A stretch of DNA of 64,000 nt from JAAXHV01 sp965207165 (lineage in GTDB: Bacteria > Pseudomonadota > Gammaproteobacteria > Eutrophobiales > Eutrophobiaceae). The translations under genes were made by a program, and so were the position numbers. The notes beneath the pieces were generated by a model. The model made no database searches, was not told the DNA's origin, and was given only the letters and a program-made list of their open reading frames with translations. This document shows, one piece after another, positions 41,248 through 50,558 of this stretch. The DNA lies in NCBI GenBank assembly GCA_965207165.1, contig OZ242265.1, forward strand, positions 3,906,001 through 3,970,000, read 5' to 3'. The first letter of the stretch is position 1; every line of letters begins with the position of its first letter.

Positions 41248-41294
41248 AGGATACTATGCGGTGATATTGGGCTTATTTTCGGAGTAGTGGCGGT

Positions 41295-42824
41295 ATGCGT
41301 GAATTACATGATTTCCCGGGCGGGTTGTTGCTGGAGCCGCACAAGGAAGTTACCGACCAGAAAATGTCCATCCTGCACCCGCTGCCGGAGCGGATGTTCC
41401 TGCCCCTGCAGCAGCATATCGGCCAGCCGGCGGAGCCTGCCGTACAAGTCGGCGACAGGGTGCTGAAAGGCCAGATCATCGCCCGCTCCAGCGGTTATGT
41501 CAGCGTCCCAGTCCATGCCAGCACGTCCGGGAAGATAACGGATATCGGCAATTATCCGGTCCCCCATCCGACCATCAACGAAGCGCCGTGCATCGTACTG
41601 GAGCCGGACGGTAACGATGCCTGGTTCGATATCAAGCCCACCGAGGAATACGACCGCACCGAACCGGCCAAACTGCAGGAGTTGATCCGGGATTGCGGCA
41701 TTGTCGGCCTGGGCGGCGCAGGTTTCCCGGCCCATGTGAAATTGATGGAGGGGATTGAGAACGCGGTCGACACATTAATAATAAACGGTGTTGAATGCGA
41801 ACCGCATATCACCTGCGATGACCGCCTGATCCAGGAAAAGGCCTCCTACGTCGTATCCGGCGCGCGCATGATCCGCCATGCCGTGCAGGCCAGGCACTGC
41901 GTGATCGCCGTTGAGGACGACATGCAGCTGGCGTACGACGCGCTGGCCGAACTGGTCGATGACGACCTGGAACTGGTCATGGTGCCTACCCGCTATCCCG
42001 CCGGCGGCGAGAAACAGCTCATCAGGACACTGACGGGCAAGGACGTCCCCAGCGATGGCCTGCCGATCCACATCGGCATCGTCATCCACAACGTCGCCAC
42101 GGCCGCGGCGGTCTACCGGGCCGTCACCCGCGGCGAACCCATCGTCTCGCGCTACGTGACGGTGGCCGGCAGGGTGGATAACCCCGTCAACCTGCAGGTG
42201 CTGATCGGCACGCCGGTCGAGGACTGCCTGGCCACCTGCGGCTACCGCCACAGCGAGGACAACAAGGTGATCATCGGCGGCCCCATGATGGGCCTGCGCG
42301 TCACCAGCCCCAACATGCCGGTGATCAAGACCACCAACTGCATCATTATCGAGGAAAATGCGCCCGCCTACCCGGAAATGCCCTGCATCCGGTGCGGCGA
42401 TTGCGCGGACGTCTGCCCGGCCGAACTGCTGCCCCAGCAACTGTACTGGTTCGCCAAATCTGCCGATTACGACCAGGCCCGCGAGTACCGCCTGGCCGAC
42501 TGCATAGAATGCGGTTGCTGCGCCTATGTCTGTCCCAGCCGCATACCCCTGGTGCATTATTACCGTCACGCGAAAGCGCAGATAGGCCTGGAACAACAAC
42601 GCAGCCTTGAGGCCGACCAGGCGCGAGAGCGCTATACCCGGAAAAATGCACGCGAGAAGGAGGAGGCAGCAGCCGGAAAAACAGGCAAAACCGGCGCCGG
42701 CGCAGACCGGGATCAGGACACCCGGGCCGCGAAAAAGGCCTACGTGGAGGAGGCGCTGGCCAGGACCCGGACGAAGCGCCGGGACCGGCCGGGACCGGCA
42801 GGGCCTACGGAAGACAGCGGATGA
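41295..42824 (+). CDS. rsxC: Rsx/Rnf electron transport complex subunit C
   Basis: 509 residues. LHDFPGGLLLEPHK near the start, the NADH/flavin region GIVGLGGAGFPAHVKL and INGVECEPHITCDDRL, and two [4Fe-4S] sites CIRCGDCADVCP and CIECGCCAYVCPS. The C-terminal tail is charged and Ala-rich, shorter than the long repeat tail of the E. coli protein. It overlaps rsxD by 4 bp (ATGA). Confidence 0.95.
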   Translation: MRELHDFPGGLLLEPHKEVTDQKMSILHPLPERMFLPLQQHIGQPAEPAVQVGDRVLKGQIIARSSGYVSVPVHASTSGKITDIGNYPVPHPTINEAPCIVLEPDGNDAWFDIKPTEEYDRTEPAKLQELIRDCGIVGLGGAGFPAHVKLMEGIENAVDTLIINGVECEPHITCDDRLIQEKASYVVSGARMIRHAVQARHCVIAVEDDMQLAYDALAELVDDDLELVMVPTRYPAGGEKQLIRTLTGKDVPSDGLPIHIGIVIHNVATAAAVYRAVTRGEPIVSRYVTVAGRVDNPVNLQVLIGTPVEDCLATCGYRHSEDNKVIIGGPMMGLRVTSPNMPVIKTTNCIIIEENAPAYPEMPCIRCGDCADVCPAELLPQQLYWFAKSADYDQAREYRLADCIECGCCAYVCPSRIPLVHYYRHAKAQIGLEQQRSLEADQARERYTRKNAREKEEAAAGKTGKTGAGADRDQDTRAAKKAYVEEALARTRTKRRDRPGPAGPTEDSG

Positions 42825-43825
42825 TCAGCAAAGCGGGCAGCTCACCGCACCTGCACGATGCCCGGACCGTGGGCGTGGTGATGGCGGACGTGTGCATCGC
42901 GCTGGTCCCGGGGCTGCTCTGCTACGCCTGGTTGTTCGGCCCGGGGGTGTTGCTGCAGTGTGTCCTGGCCGTGTCGTTTGCCCTGCTGTTCGAGTTTGCC
43001 GTCCTCAGGCTGCGCGGGCGCGACCCGCGGCCGTTCCTGCGTGACGGCAGCGCCGTGGTCACCGCGCTGCTGTTTGCCGTCAGCATCTCTCCGTCAGCGC
43101 CCTGGTGGGTGTCCCTGTGCGGGATCGCCTTTGCGATCATCATCGCCAAACACGCGTTCGGCGGTATCGGCTACAACCTGTTCAACCCGGCGATGGCGGG
43201 TTATGTGTTCGTGCTGGTCTGCTTCCCGGTGCAGATGAATACCTGGCCGGACCTGCCGGCGCAGGGTATCGGCGCCTACCTGGGCAGCATCTTCCCCATG
43301 GCGGGCGGGCAGCTTGACATGCTGAGCGGCGCCACGCCCCTGGATGAACTGAAAACCCGGCTGGAGATGATGGAAATGGTGTCGGAGATCAAGACGGCTT
43401 CGGTATACGGGTATTTCGGCGGCGCCGGCTGGGAATGGATCAATGCCCTGTTCCTGCTGGGCGGCGTCTATATGCTGGCGCGCGGCGTCATCAAGTGGCA
43501 TATCCCTGCGGCGGTGCTGGCCGCTATTCTCATCGTCAGCGCGGCGTTTTACCTCTACGATGCGGAAACCTACGCCTCCCCGCTGTTCCACCTGTTCAGC
43601 GGCGGCACCATGCTGTGCGCATTCTTTATCGCCACGGACCCTGTCACCGCGTCCACCACCGGGCGCGGGCGCCTGGTCTACGGCGCCATGATCGGCATAC
43701 TGATTTACCTGATGCGCCAGTGGGGGGCATTCCCGGACGGGGTGGCGTTTGCGGTGCTCCTGGCCAATATCTTCGTCCCGCTGATTGACCTGCTGACCCG
43801 GCCCAGGGCATTCGGAGAAACATAA
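42821..43825 (+). CDS. rsxD: Rsx/Rnf electron transport complex subunit D
   Basis: 334 residues, multi-helix membrane protein. HLHDARTVGVVMADVCIALVPGL, FGGIGYNLFNPAMAGYVF and LLSGATPL-type LSGATPLDELKT (the threonine carrying covalent FMN) are visible, then TDPVTASTTGRGRLVYGAMIGILIY. It overlaps rsxG with TAATG. Confidence 0.95.
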   Translation: MISKAGSSPHLHDARTVGVVMADVCIALVPGLLCYAWLFGPGVLLQCVLAVSFALLFEFAVLRLRGRDPRPFLRDGSAVVTALLFAVSISPSAPWWVSLCGIAFAIIIAKHAFGGIGYNLFNPAMAGYVFVLVCFPVQMNTWPDLPAQGIGAYLGSIFPMAGGQLDMLSGATPLDELKTRLEMMEMVSEIKTASVYGYFGGAGWEWINALFLLGGVYMLARGVIKWHIPAAVLAAILIVSAAFYLYDAETYASPLFHLFSGGTMLCAFFIATDPVTASTTGRGRLVYGAMIGILIYLMRQWGAFPDGVAFAVLLANIFVPLIDLLTRPRAFGET

Positions 43826-44436
43826 TGGCCGGCAAGAACAACCTGCTCCTGAGTACGTTGCCGCTGATGGTCGTCTGCATCGCCGCAGTGCTGGGGATTT
43901 ATGCCCTGGGGCAATTCCTGGAAGAAAACATCACCCGCAACCGGCACCTGCCGATCCTCGAGATCGGCGCCGAAGTGTTGCCGCTGGAGCACGATAACGA
44001 CCTGCCCGCGGACCGGCTGAGCGTCGACATGCCCACGTATTTCGGCACCGATACGGCGACCGACGTCTACCGCGTCCGCCTCGGTGGAGAACCCGTGGGC
44101 GTCATATTCAGCCCCGTGCGGGCCAGGGGCTACAACGGCATGATGGAGCTGGCCGTCGGCATACGCTACGACGGCACCCTGGGCGGCGTCAGGATCCTGC
44201 AGCACCGGGAAACGCAGGGCCTGGGCGACCAGGTCCACCAGGACAATTCACCCTGGATCCTGTCCTTCAACGGCCGCTCCCTGACCAACACCCCCGAAGA
44301 CGGCTGGGCAGTAAAACCTGACGGCGGCATCTACGACCACATCAGCGGCGCCACCTCCAGCCAGCGCGCCGTCCTCCGCGCGGTGGAACAAACCCTGAAA
44401 TACTACGCCGCCAACCGTGACCATCTCTTCCTGTAA
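43825..44436 (+). CDS. rsxG: Rsx/Rnf electron transport complex subunit G
   Basis: 203 residues with one N-terminal helix (LLLSTLPLMVVCIAAVLGIYAL) and a periplasmic FMN domain. The flavinylation motif is in YDHISGATSSQRAVLRAV. The stop TAA overlaps the first REP-like unit. In the usual order rsxE (and nth) comes next; here a REP-like array and an opposite-strand RAYT gene take that place. Confidence 0.95.
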   Translation: MAGKNNLLLSTLPLMVVCIAAVLGIYALGQFLEENITRNRHLPILEIGAEVLPLEHDNDLPADRLSVDMPTYFGTDTATDVYRVRLGGEPVGVIFSPVRARGYNGMMELAVGIRYDGTLGGVRILQHRETQGLGDQVHQDNSPWILSFNGRSLTNTPEDGWAVKPDGGIYDHISGATSSQRAVLRAVEQTLKYYAANRDHLFL

Positions 44437-44557
44437 TTTGGGACACCCATGAATTGTTAAATTTGCGAAATTTGGGACACCCATAAATTACCAATAATTC
44501 CAAATTCATGGGTGTCCCAAATTAACGAAAATCCCCAATTCATGGGTGTCCCAAATT
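44435..44557. repeat. REP-like array at the 3' side of the RAYT gene
   Basis: Plus 44435, plus 44469, minus 44503, minus 44537, all 34 bp apart. A further stub CCAAATTACC (44563-44572) contains the RAYT stop codon. Confidence 0.95.
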
Positions 44558-44567
44558 ACCTGCCAAA

Positions 44568-45515
44568 TTACCGCCAGACCCAATGCTGGCCGATGGCCTG
44601 GCAGTATTTCTTTTTGTGCTTGTCAGACCCCAATGCCTTCTGATGACCGTGTTCAGGAAGCTGCATAGCTATTTGCCAAAAACCCGGTGTTATGTTGAGC
44701 CGGTCAATCAAAGGCGGGGTGTCTGCCGGTATGGTTCGGTACTTACCCCCCATGACTATTTGGCCCGACCAATCCAGCAACTCCAGATAATCATCGAAGT
44801 GAACCGGAAGATGGTAGTGATGGTCCGTCGGCGCCTCCGGTTTATCCGGTTTGAACGGTAACAGGTCAGAGCCGGTCCCAGCCAGCCGGCGTTTGATGGA
44901 GGTGTATTCCGACTGCCTCGGGTTCCGGCTGAGACCGGCCCGGACAGGGTTTAATTCCACATAGACCATACATCGCAGTAACGCAATTTCATCCAGCAAG
45001 GCTTGTGACTGGAAGCGTCCTTCCCAAAAGCGTCCTGTACATTCATCTTCCATATTGGCCTTCCGGGCGATGTATTGGTTCATGTATCCCATGAAGTAGC
45101 TGATACTGGTCAGGACTTCGCGCATTCGGGCAATCTGCGTAGCGACGTTGTCCTTTTCTGCATCAGTTAACGCATTCCCTGCCTTGAACCGCTCCATTAA
45201 TGGATTGAGACGATATAACTGCTGCCAACGGGCAACTATCGCTTCAGCGGAGAGGGACGCAGCCAGGTCGAGGTTGACCTTGACAACCACATGATAATGA
45301 TTGGACATGATGGCATAACCCGCCACCTCAACACAAAAGGCCCGGGGTTGCGCCAAAATCTGCCGCTCCACCCATCCCCTGCGGTGCTCGTTGCTTTTCC
45401 CGGACAAGGCATCGACGCCGCATAGGTAGGCGCGGCGAACACACCGGGAAAAACAATGGTAGTAACTGGTCTCTGTGAGGCAGATATGCTGGCGACGAGC
45501 AGTGGTCATGGTCAA
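44568..45515 (-). CDS. REP-associated tyrosine transposase (RAYT)
   Basis: 315 residues of the Y1 HUH (IS200-like) transposase fold. ETSYYHCFSRCVRRAYLCG opens the domain, the HUH pair is in MSNHYHVVVK (His73, His75), and the catalytic tyrosine is probably Tyr148 or Tyr144 in YFMGYMNQYIARK. The RAYT marks CTGRFWEGRFQSQAL and YVELNPVRAGL follow. An extra C-terminal ~110 residues end in HWVWR. RAYTs cut and join single-stranded REP hairpins and are single-copy host genes flanked by them. This one is bracketed by arrays at 44435 and 45615. Confidence 0.92.
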   Translation of the reverse strand: MTMTTARRQHICLTETSYYHCFSRCVRRAYLCGVDALSGKSNEHRRGWVERQILAQPRAFCVEVAGYAIMSNHYHVVVKVNLDLAASLSAEAIVARWQQLYRLNPLMERFKAGNALTDAEKDNVATQIARMREVLTSISYFMGYMNQYIARKANMEDECTGRFWEGRFQSQALLDEIALLRCMVYVELNPVRAGLSRNPRQSEYTSIKRRLAGTGSDLLPFKPDKPEAPTDHHYHLPVHFDDYLELLDWSGQIVMGGKYRTIPADTPPLIDRLNITPGFWQIAMQLPEHGHQKALGSDKHKKKYCQAIGQHWVWR

Positions 45516-45614
45516 CTCCTGTAGTGATTGAATATCCTATTACCTTTATTGTAGCGACATAAGAACCCATGTCAATTGATAGTCATCCTGAACTTACTCC
45601 GAATTTGGTGACCT

Positions 45615-45703
45615 AATTTGGGACACCCATGAATTTACAAAAATCCTAAATTCATGGGTGTCCCAAATTTACAAAAATTCCAAATTCATGGGTGTCCCAA
45701 ATT
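45615..45703. repeat. REP-like cluster at the 5' side of the RAYT gene
   Basis: Plus 45615, minus 45649, minus 45683, in 34-bp steps, ~100 bp upstream of the RAYT start and 20 bp before cysG. Confidence 0.95.
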
Positions 45704-45722
45704 AATATGGTAGAGTAGGGCG

Positions 45723-47108
45723 ATGCGACATTTTCCGGTTTTTCTGGACCTGAACAGGCGCCGTTGTCTTGTGGTCGGTGGTGGCGAGGTGGCTGCGGGC
45801 AAGGTGCAGCAGTTGCTCAGGTCGAATGCTGATATATTGGTCGTTGCGCCCCGGGCGGGGGAGGAAATACTGGCGCTGGAGCAGCAGGGGAAGTTAACAC
45901 GCGAGGCCAGGGCGTTCATGCCGGATGACGTAGTCGGTTGTGCGCTGGCGATCGCTGCCACGGCCGACAAAGAGGTCAACGTCCGGGTCGCCGAGGCCGC
46001 CAAGGCGGACAACGTGCCGGTCAACGTGGTCGACAATCCCGCCCTGTGCAGTTTCATCATGCCCTCCGTGGTTGACCGGGACCCGGTGCAGATCGCCGTG
46101 TCCACGGGCGGGGCCTCGCCGGTCCTGGCCCGGCTGCTGCGGGTAAAACTGGAAACCCTGATACCGGCAAGCTACGGGCGCCTGGCGACCGTGGTGCGGG
46201 AGTTTCGCGGGCGGGTAAAACAACGCTTTCCGGAATTCAGGCAACGGCGCCGGTTCTGGGAGAATATCCTGCAGGGGCCGGTGGTCGAGATGTTGTTTGC
46301 GGGGCGTGAAGCCGCCGCCGTACAGGCCCTGGAGCACGAACTCGATAACGCCGAACCGACCGACCTGCGGAGCGGCGAGGTTTACCTGGTCGGCGGCGGC
46401 CCGGGCGACCCCGACCTGCTCACGTTCCGCGCCCTGCGCCTGATGCAGCAGGCCGACGTCGTACTGTACGACCGGCTGGTTGCCCCGGCCATAGTGGAAC
46501 TGGTCAGGAAAGAAGCAAAGCGGATCTACGTGGGCAAGCGCAGCGACAGCCACACCGTGCCGCAGTCCGAGCTCAACGCATTGCTGGTCGAACTGGCCCA
46601 ACAAGGCAAACGCGTACTGCGCCTGAAGGGCGGCGACCCGTTCATTTTCGGCCGCGGCGGCGAGGAGATCGAGGAACTGGCCGCGGCCGGCGTTCCGTTC
46701 CAGGTCGTGCCGGGCATCACCGCCGCCGCCGGTTGCGCCTCCTACGCCGGCATCCCGCTGACCCACCGTGATTACGCCCACTCCTGCCTGTTCGTCACCG
46801 GCCACCTGAAGGAGGGCAAGCTGGCCTTCAACTGGCCGGCCCTGCTGCAACCGAAACAGACCCTGGCCATCTACATGGGGGTGAAGGGGATCGACGTACT
46901 GCAGAAAAACCTCCTGGAACACGGCATGCGCCCGGACATGCCCGCCGCCGTCATCCAGCAGGGCACCACGCCGGACCAGAAAGTCTACCCGGGGACGGTA
47001 TCCACCCTGGCAAAGACCGTCGCGGACCAGGAGGTCAAACCCCCGTCAATGATCGTCATCGGCGAAGTGGTGAAACTGCACAAAAAGCTGACCTGGTTCC
47101 AGAAGTAA
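45723..47108 (+). CDS. cysG: Siroheme synthase
   Basis: 461 residues with both halves. The N-terminal dehydrogenase/ferrochelatase has RRCLVVGGGEVAAGKVQQLL (NAD site) and STGGASPVLARLLR. The C-terminal methyltransferase has VYLVGGGPGDPDLLTFRALRLM, VYVGKRS-like IYVGKRSDSHTVPQ, RLKGGDPFIFGRGGEE and VVPGITAAAGCASYAGIPLTHRDYA. Makes siroheme from uroporphyrinogen III for sulfite/nitrite reduction. The stop TAA touches a REP-like unit. Confidence 0.96.
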   Translation: MRHFPVFLDLNRRRCLVVGGGEVAAGKVQQLLRSNADILVVAPRAGEEILALEQQGKLTREARAFMPDDVVGCALAIAATADKEVNVRVAEAAKADNVPVNVVDNPALCSFIMPSVVDRDPVQIAVSTGGASPVLARLLRVKLETLIPASYGRLATVVREFRGRVKQRFPEFRQRRRFWENILQGPVVEMLFAGREAAAVQALEHELDNAEPTDLRSGEVYLVGGGPGDPDLLTFRALRLMQQADVVLYDRLVAPAIVELVRKEAKRIYVGKRSDSHTVPQSELNALLVELAQQGKRVLRLKGGDPFIFGRGGEEIEELAAAGVPFQVVPGITAAAGCASYAGIPLTHRDYAHSCLFVTGHLKEGKLAFNWPALLQPKQTLAIYMGVKGIDVLQKNLLEHGMRPDMPAAVIQQGTTPDQKVYPGTVSTLAKTVADQEVKPPSMIVIGEVVKLHKKLTWFQK

Positions 47109-47196
47109 ATTTGGGACACCCATGAATTTACAATTTTTCCCAATTCATGGGTGTCCCAAATTTACGATTATTCCAAATTCATGGGTGTCCCAAATT
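47108..47196. repeat. REP-like cluster between cysG and msrB
   Basis: Plus 47108, minus 47142, minus 47176. Its two ends fall on the last base of the cysG stop and the last base of the msrB stop, so it fills the whole convergent gap. Confidence 0.95.
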
Positions 47197-47603
47197 TACT
47201 CCTCTTTTTCCAGGTCCAGTGCGACGGAGTTGATGCAGTAGCGCAAGCCGGTGGGTTGCGGGCCGTCCGGGAAGACGTGGCCGAGATGGGAGTCGCAGGC
47301 GCTGCACAATACCTCTGTGCGCAGTCTGCCTAACAGGCCGTAGTCGTCCTCGGTCTTCACCGCGGCGGCATCTCCGGGCTCGTAAAAGCTGGGCCAGCCC
47401 GTGCCGGAGTCGAATTTGGCTCCGGAACTGAACAGGGCCTGGCCGCAGCAGGCGCAGCGGTACGTGCCCGCGTCCTTGCAGTCATTGTACTTGCCGGTAA
47501 AAGGCCGCTCCGTCCCTTTGCGGCGGCATACCTCAAATTGTTCCGGCGTCAGATCCTGTTGCCATTCCTGCTCGGATTTGACGATTTTGCTGTTCTCGGA
47601 CAT
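47196..47603 (-). CDS. msrB: Peptide-methionine (R)-S-oxide reductase
   Basis: 135 residues. Zinc ligands CACCGQ and CSACDSHLGHVF, substrate motif GTGWPSFYEP, and the catalytic cysteine in RYCINSVALDL. It reduces methionine-R-sulfoxide in proteins. Convergent with cysG. Confidence 0.96.
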   Translation of the reverse strand: MSENSKIVKSEQEWQQDLTPEQFEVCRRKGTERPFTGKYNDCKDAGTYRCACCGQALFSSGAKFDSGTGWPSFYEPGDAAAVKTEDDYGLLGRLRTEVLCSACDSHLGHVFPDGPQPTGLRYCINSVALDLEKEE

Positions 47604-47867
47604 ATTGGATCTCCCGTGCTGAGGAGTGCAAGTTTACACATTAATAATGTAATACAGAATAGGCGCCCATTGGATACCGGTCTGCGCCGGCATGACGACC
47701 ACCATTCCTGCGGCAGCAGGAAGCCAGGCAAATAAAGAGTCGCCGGAGCCTGGCCCGACATGTCGCAAGCCGGGCGTGACACATTAATATAATGGATACC
47801 GGGTCAAGCCTGGCAAGGCGGCGGGCATGAATTCAGTTTGAAGAAAAAAGCAGGACACAGCCCTTCA
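47604..47867. other. Noncoding gap with degenerate GGATACCGG-type repeats
   Basis: No credible gene. Two related stretches are visible: CATTGGATACCGGTCTGCGCCGGCATGACG near 47669 and AATGGATACCGGGTCAAGCC near 47791, each near an ACACATTAAT motif. They look like decayed dispersed repeats of another kind. Confidence 0.5.
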
Positions 47868-47969
47868 AATTCATGGGTGTCCCAAATTTACAATTATTCC
47901 AAATTCATGGGTGTCCCAAATTTACGTCCCAAATTTACAAAAATCCGAAATTCATGGGTGTCCCAAATT
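47868..47969. repeat. REP-like cluster downstream of mltF
   Basis: Minus units at 47868, 47902 and 47949; a stub GTCCCAAATTTAC breaks the register by 13 bp before the last. Confidence 0.93.
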
Positions 47970-47977
47970 AGCTGGGG

Positions 47978-49417
47978 TTACAGCACGGGGGAATTGATCA
48001 GGTTATGCGGCGTTGGGGCCGGCGCCGGGTCGGCTTCTGCCATTGTTTCCTCGTGGGTCAGGTGCATCAGCATGGCGTAGTACTTGCGGATGTTCTCCAC
48101 GAACTTGACCGGTTCGGAGCCCCTGGCGTGGCCGTATCTCGTCTTCGAGTACCATTTGTGCTCGCTCAGCAGGGGTAACGACTTTTTCACGTCGGCCCAG
48201 GAATCGGGATCGCCGCCGGTCTTCTGGGTGATCACCCGGGCGTCCTCGAGATGGCCGAAGCCGACGTTATAGGAGGCCAGGGCGAACCAGGTGCGGTCCG
48301 GGTCGAGGATGCGGTCGGGTATCTTGTCCACCAGGGTAGTCAGGTACTTGGCGCCGCCGTAAACGCTCAGCACCGGGTCCAGGCGGTCGCTGATGCCGAC
48401 CTGCCGCGCCGTCTGTTTGGTCAGCATCATCAGCCCGCGTACGCCGGTGGGGGAGCGCGCCGAATTCTTCCAGTGGGACTCCTGGTAGCTGATAGCGGCC
48501 AGCAGGCGCCAGTCAAAGCCGAACTCGTTACCGGCATTCATGAAATAAGGCTTCAGCTCCTGCAGCCGGTCGTTATAGCCGTCGATGAAGCTGCGCGCTT
48601 CCACGTAATCGAACTGGTCGGCAAACACGTACACCTGGTCGATCAGGCCGGCCAGTTGGCGCTTGCTCCTGATATGGTCGTAGAACTCCCGGATCGCCCT
48701 GATGAGGGAATCATCCCCGGCGGAGCGCCGCACGGCCCAGCCCAGGGGTTCGGGATCGGACAGGTCGAAGGCCACCCGTAGCTCCGGCAGGGAGATGCGC
48801 GAGTAGGCCACCTCGTTGGACCAGGCCACGGCGTAGAGGATCTCCCCGTACTCGATCATCTCCAGCAGATCCAGGTCGTCCTTGTCCTCGTGCATGACCA
48901 GGACCAGGTCCGGGTAGAGTGCCTGCAGGCGGTCGAGTTCCTCCCGGGTCAGGGCATTGCGGGTCACGTGCAGCCGGTGCGGCGCAACCCCGGCCAGCGA
49001 GGACGGGCGGATATAGCCGTGCCGGTACACCACCTGCCGGGTCACCCATTGAAAGCCGGGGCCGAATGCCAGGGGATCGCCCGGCGCCAGGGACCGGGAC
49101 AGCCCGGCTGCCGCGACGTCCGCCTGTCCCGAGACGAGCAGGTCGGTGATCTCCTCCCTGTTGTCTGCCAGGCTCAGCTTGAAATCGACGCCCAGCCAGG
49201 CGGCAAACAGCCTCACCAGTTCGTATTCCAGGCCGCGTTCCCCTTCCTCGGCGTCGCGCTGGTACGTCATCGGGCCTGATTTTGTGACGACGTGGACCAT
49301 CCCGGTGTCACGGATCGTCTCAATCTGCGATCGCTTCTCGGCGCAACCCAGCGTGACCAGGAACGCGGGCAGGGCCAGCCCGGTCAAAATGACGACACGT
49401 TGCGCGGCACTAACCAC
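47978..49417 (-). CDS. mltF: Membrane-bound lytic transglycosylase F
   Basis: About 479 residues if started at GTG 49417; the frame is open to 49519 inside egtD. A hydrophobic N-terminus (VVILTGLALPAFLVTLGC) is followed by a solute-binding-protein-3-like domain (GLEYELVRLFAAWLGVDFKL, ALTREELDRLQALYPDLVLV). Then comes the SLT domain with catalytic Glu in ISYQESHW, and ARSPTGVRGLMMLTKQTA and LASYNVGFGHLEDA. It cuts peptidoglycan releasing 1,6-anhydro ends. It overlaps egtD by 8 bp with that start. Confidence 0.93.
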   Translation of the reverse strand: MVSAAQRVVILTGLALPAFLVTLGCAEKRSQIETIRDTGMVHVVTKSGPMTYQRDAEEGERGLEYELVRLFAAWLGVDFKLSLADNREEITDLLVSGQADVAAAGLSRSLAPGDPLAFGPGFQWVTRQVVYRHGYIRPSSLAGVAPHRLHVTRNALTREELDRLQALYPDLVLVMHEDKDDLDLLEMIEYGEILYAVAWSNEVAYSRISLPELRVAFDLSDPEPLGWAVRRSAGDDSLIRAIREFYDHIRSKRQLAGLIDQVYVFADQFDYVEARSFIDGYNDRLQELKPYFMNAGNEFGFDWRLLAAISYQESHWKNSARSPTGVRGLMMLTKQTARQVGISDRLDPVLSVYGGAKYLTTLVDKIPDRILDPDRTWFALASYNVGFGHLEDARVITQKTGGDPDSWADVKKSLPLLSEHKWYSKTRYGHARGSEPVKFVENIRKYYAMLMHLTHEETMAEADPAPAPTPHNLINSPVL

Positions 49418-50414
49418 TTTGCGCCAGGACCAGGGAGAAATAGCGGTTGTCCGGCTCGAAATGGCGGATGATCCCGAGCCCGAATTCCTCCAGCAGTGTT
49501 TCCAGTTCATCATAATCAAACTTGTAGCTCAATTCCGTCAGTATCTGCTCGCCGCGTTCCAGTTGGATGCGCAAATCCAGCCTGCCCAGGGTAATTTCCT
49601 GGCGCAGTCCGGATACCAGGTACATCTCGATTCTGTGCAACTCATTATTATAGACAGCCAAATGGGCAAAATTATCCGCGCGGAAGTCCGCGCCCAGTTC
49701 CCGGTTGAGCACCTGCAACACGTTCAGGTTGAACTCGGCGGTGATGCCTTGGGCGTCGTTATAGGCGGCGTGCAGCACGTCATTGTCTTTTATCCGGTCC
49801 GCCCCCAGCAGCAGAAAATCGCCCGGCTGCATGCGCCGGCGGATGTCGGCGATGAAGGCGCGCACCTCGGGGGGAGTGAAATTGCCGATGGTGCCGCCCA
49901 GGAAGATGAACAGCCTGGCGCCCGGGTAGTGTGGCATGTTGGCAAGGCCGGCATGGTAGTCGCCCAGCAGCGGCCTGACGTTAAGCCACGAGTAAGCAGC
50001 CTGCAGCTTGCCGGCCGCTTCCACCAGCACGGGCTCACAGATGTCGAACGGCGCGTACACGCAGGAATGGCCCTGCGTTTCACAGGAATCGAACAGGTTC
50101 GCGGTCTTTTTCGAGCTGCCGCTGCCCAGCTCGATCAGGAAATCGGGCCGGGTCAGCGCAATGATCTCGTCGCCGTACTGCCGCAACAGCGCATCCTCGG
50201 TGCGGGTCGGGTAATACTCGGGCGTGTCGCAGATGCGGTCGAACAACGCCGCCCCGTGCGCATCATAAAAATACTTGGGCGGCAACGACCGGGGCGGCTC
50301 AAGCAAACCCGCCCGGGCATCCTCCACCAGGTCCGGCACATGCCAGGCCGGCGCAACCGCCACACACCGCACAGCACCTGAATATCCCCCAGAGCCAATC
50401 ATGGTCGCCATCAT
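49410..50414 (-). CDS. egtD: L-histidine N-alpha-methyltransferase (EgtD)
   Basis: 334 residues; the first few start codons are close together and undecided. SLPPKYFYDAHGAALFDRICDTPEYYPTRTE is the EgtD N-terminal signature, then FLIELGSGSSKKT (SAM site), FIFLGGTIGNFTPPE, AAYNDAQGITAEFNLNVLQVLNRELGADF. The enzyme trimethylates histidine to hercynine for ergothioneine. The sulfur-adding EgtB is not adjacent in the window. Confidence 0.93.
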   Translation of the reverse strand: MMATMIGSGGYSGAVRCVAVAPAWHVPDLVEDARAGLLEPPRSLPPKYFYDAHGAALFDRICDTPEYYPTRTEDALLRQYGDEIIALTRPDFLIELGSGSSKKTANLFDSCETQGHSCVYAPFDICEPVLVEAAGKLQAAYSWLNVRPLLGDYHAGLANMPHYPGARLFIFLGGTIGNFTPPEVRAFIADIRRRMQPGDFLLLGADRIKDNDVLHAAYNDAQGITAEFNLNVLQVLNRELGADFRADNFAHLAVYNNELHRIEMYLVSGLRQEITLGRLDLRIQLERGEQILTELSYKFDYDELETLLEEFGLGIIRHFEPDNRYFSLVLAQSG

Positions 50415-50418
50415 AGCA

Positions 50419-50507
50419 AATTTGGGACACCCATAAATTTACGAAATTTGTAAATTTGGGACACCCATGAATTGACGGAATCTGTCAATTCATGGGTGTC
50501 CCAAATT
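50419..50507. repeat. REP-like cluster between egtD and the TPR gene
   Basis: Plus 50419, plus 50453, minus 50487, in 34-bp steps, in a divergent promoter region. Confidence 0.93.
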
Positions 50508-50558
50508 AGCCGCTGCAATGGTGGTATCATATATATTACAAAGTGTGTATCCGCCCTG

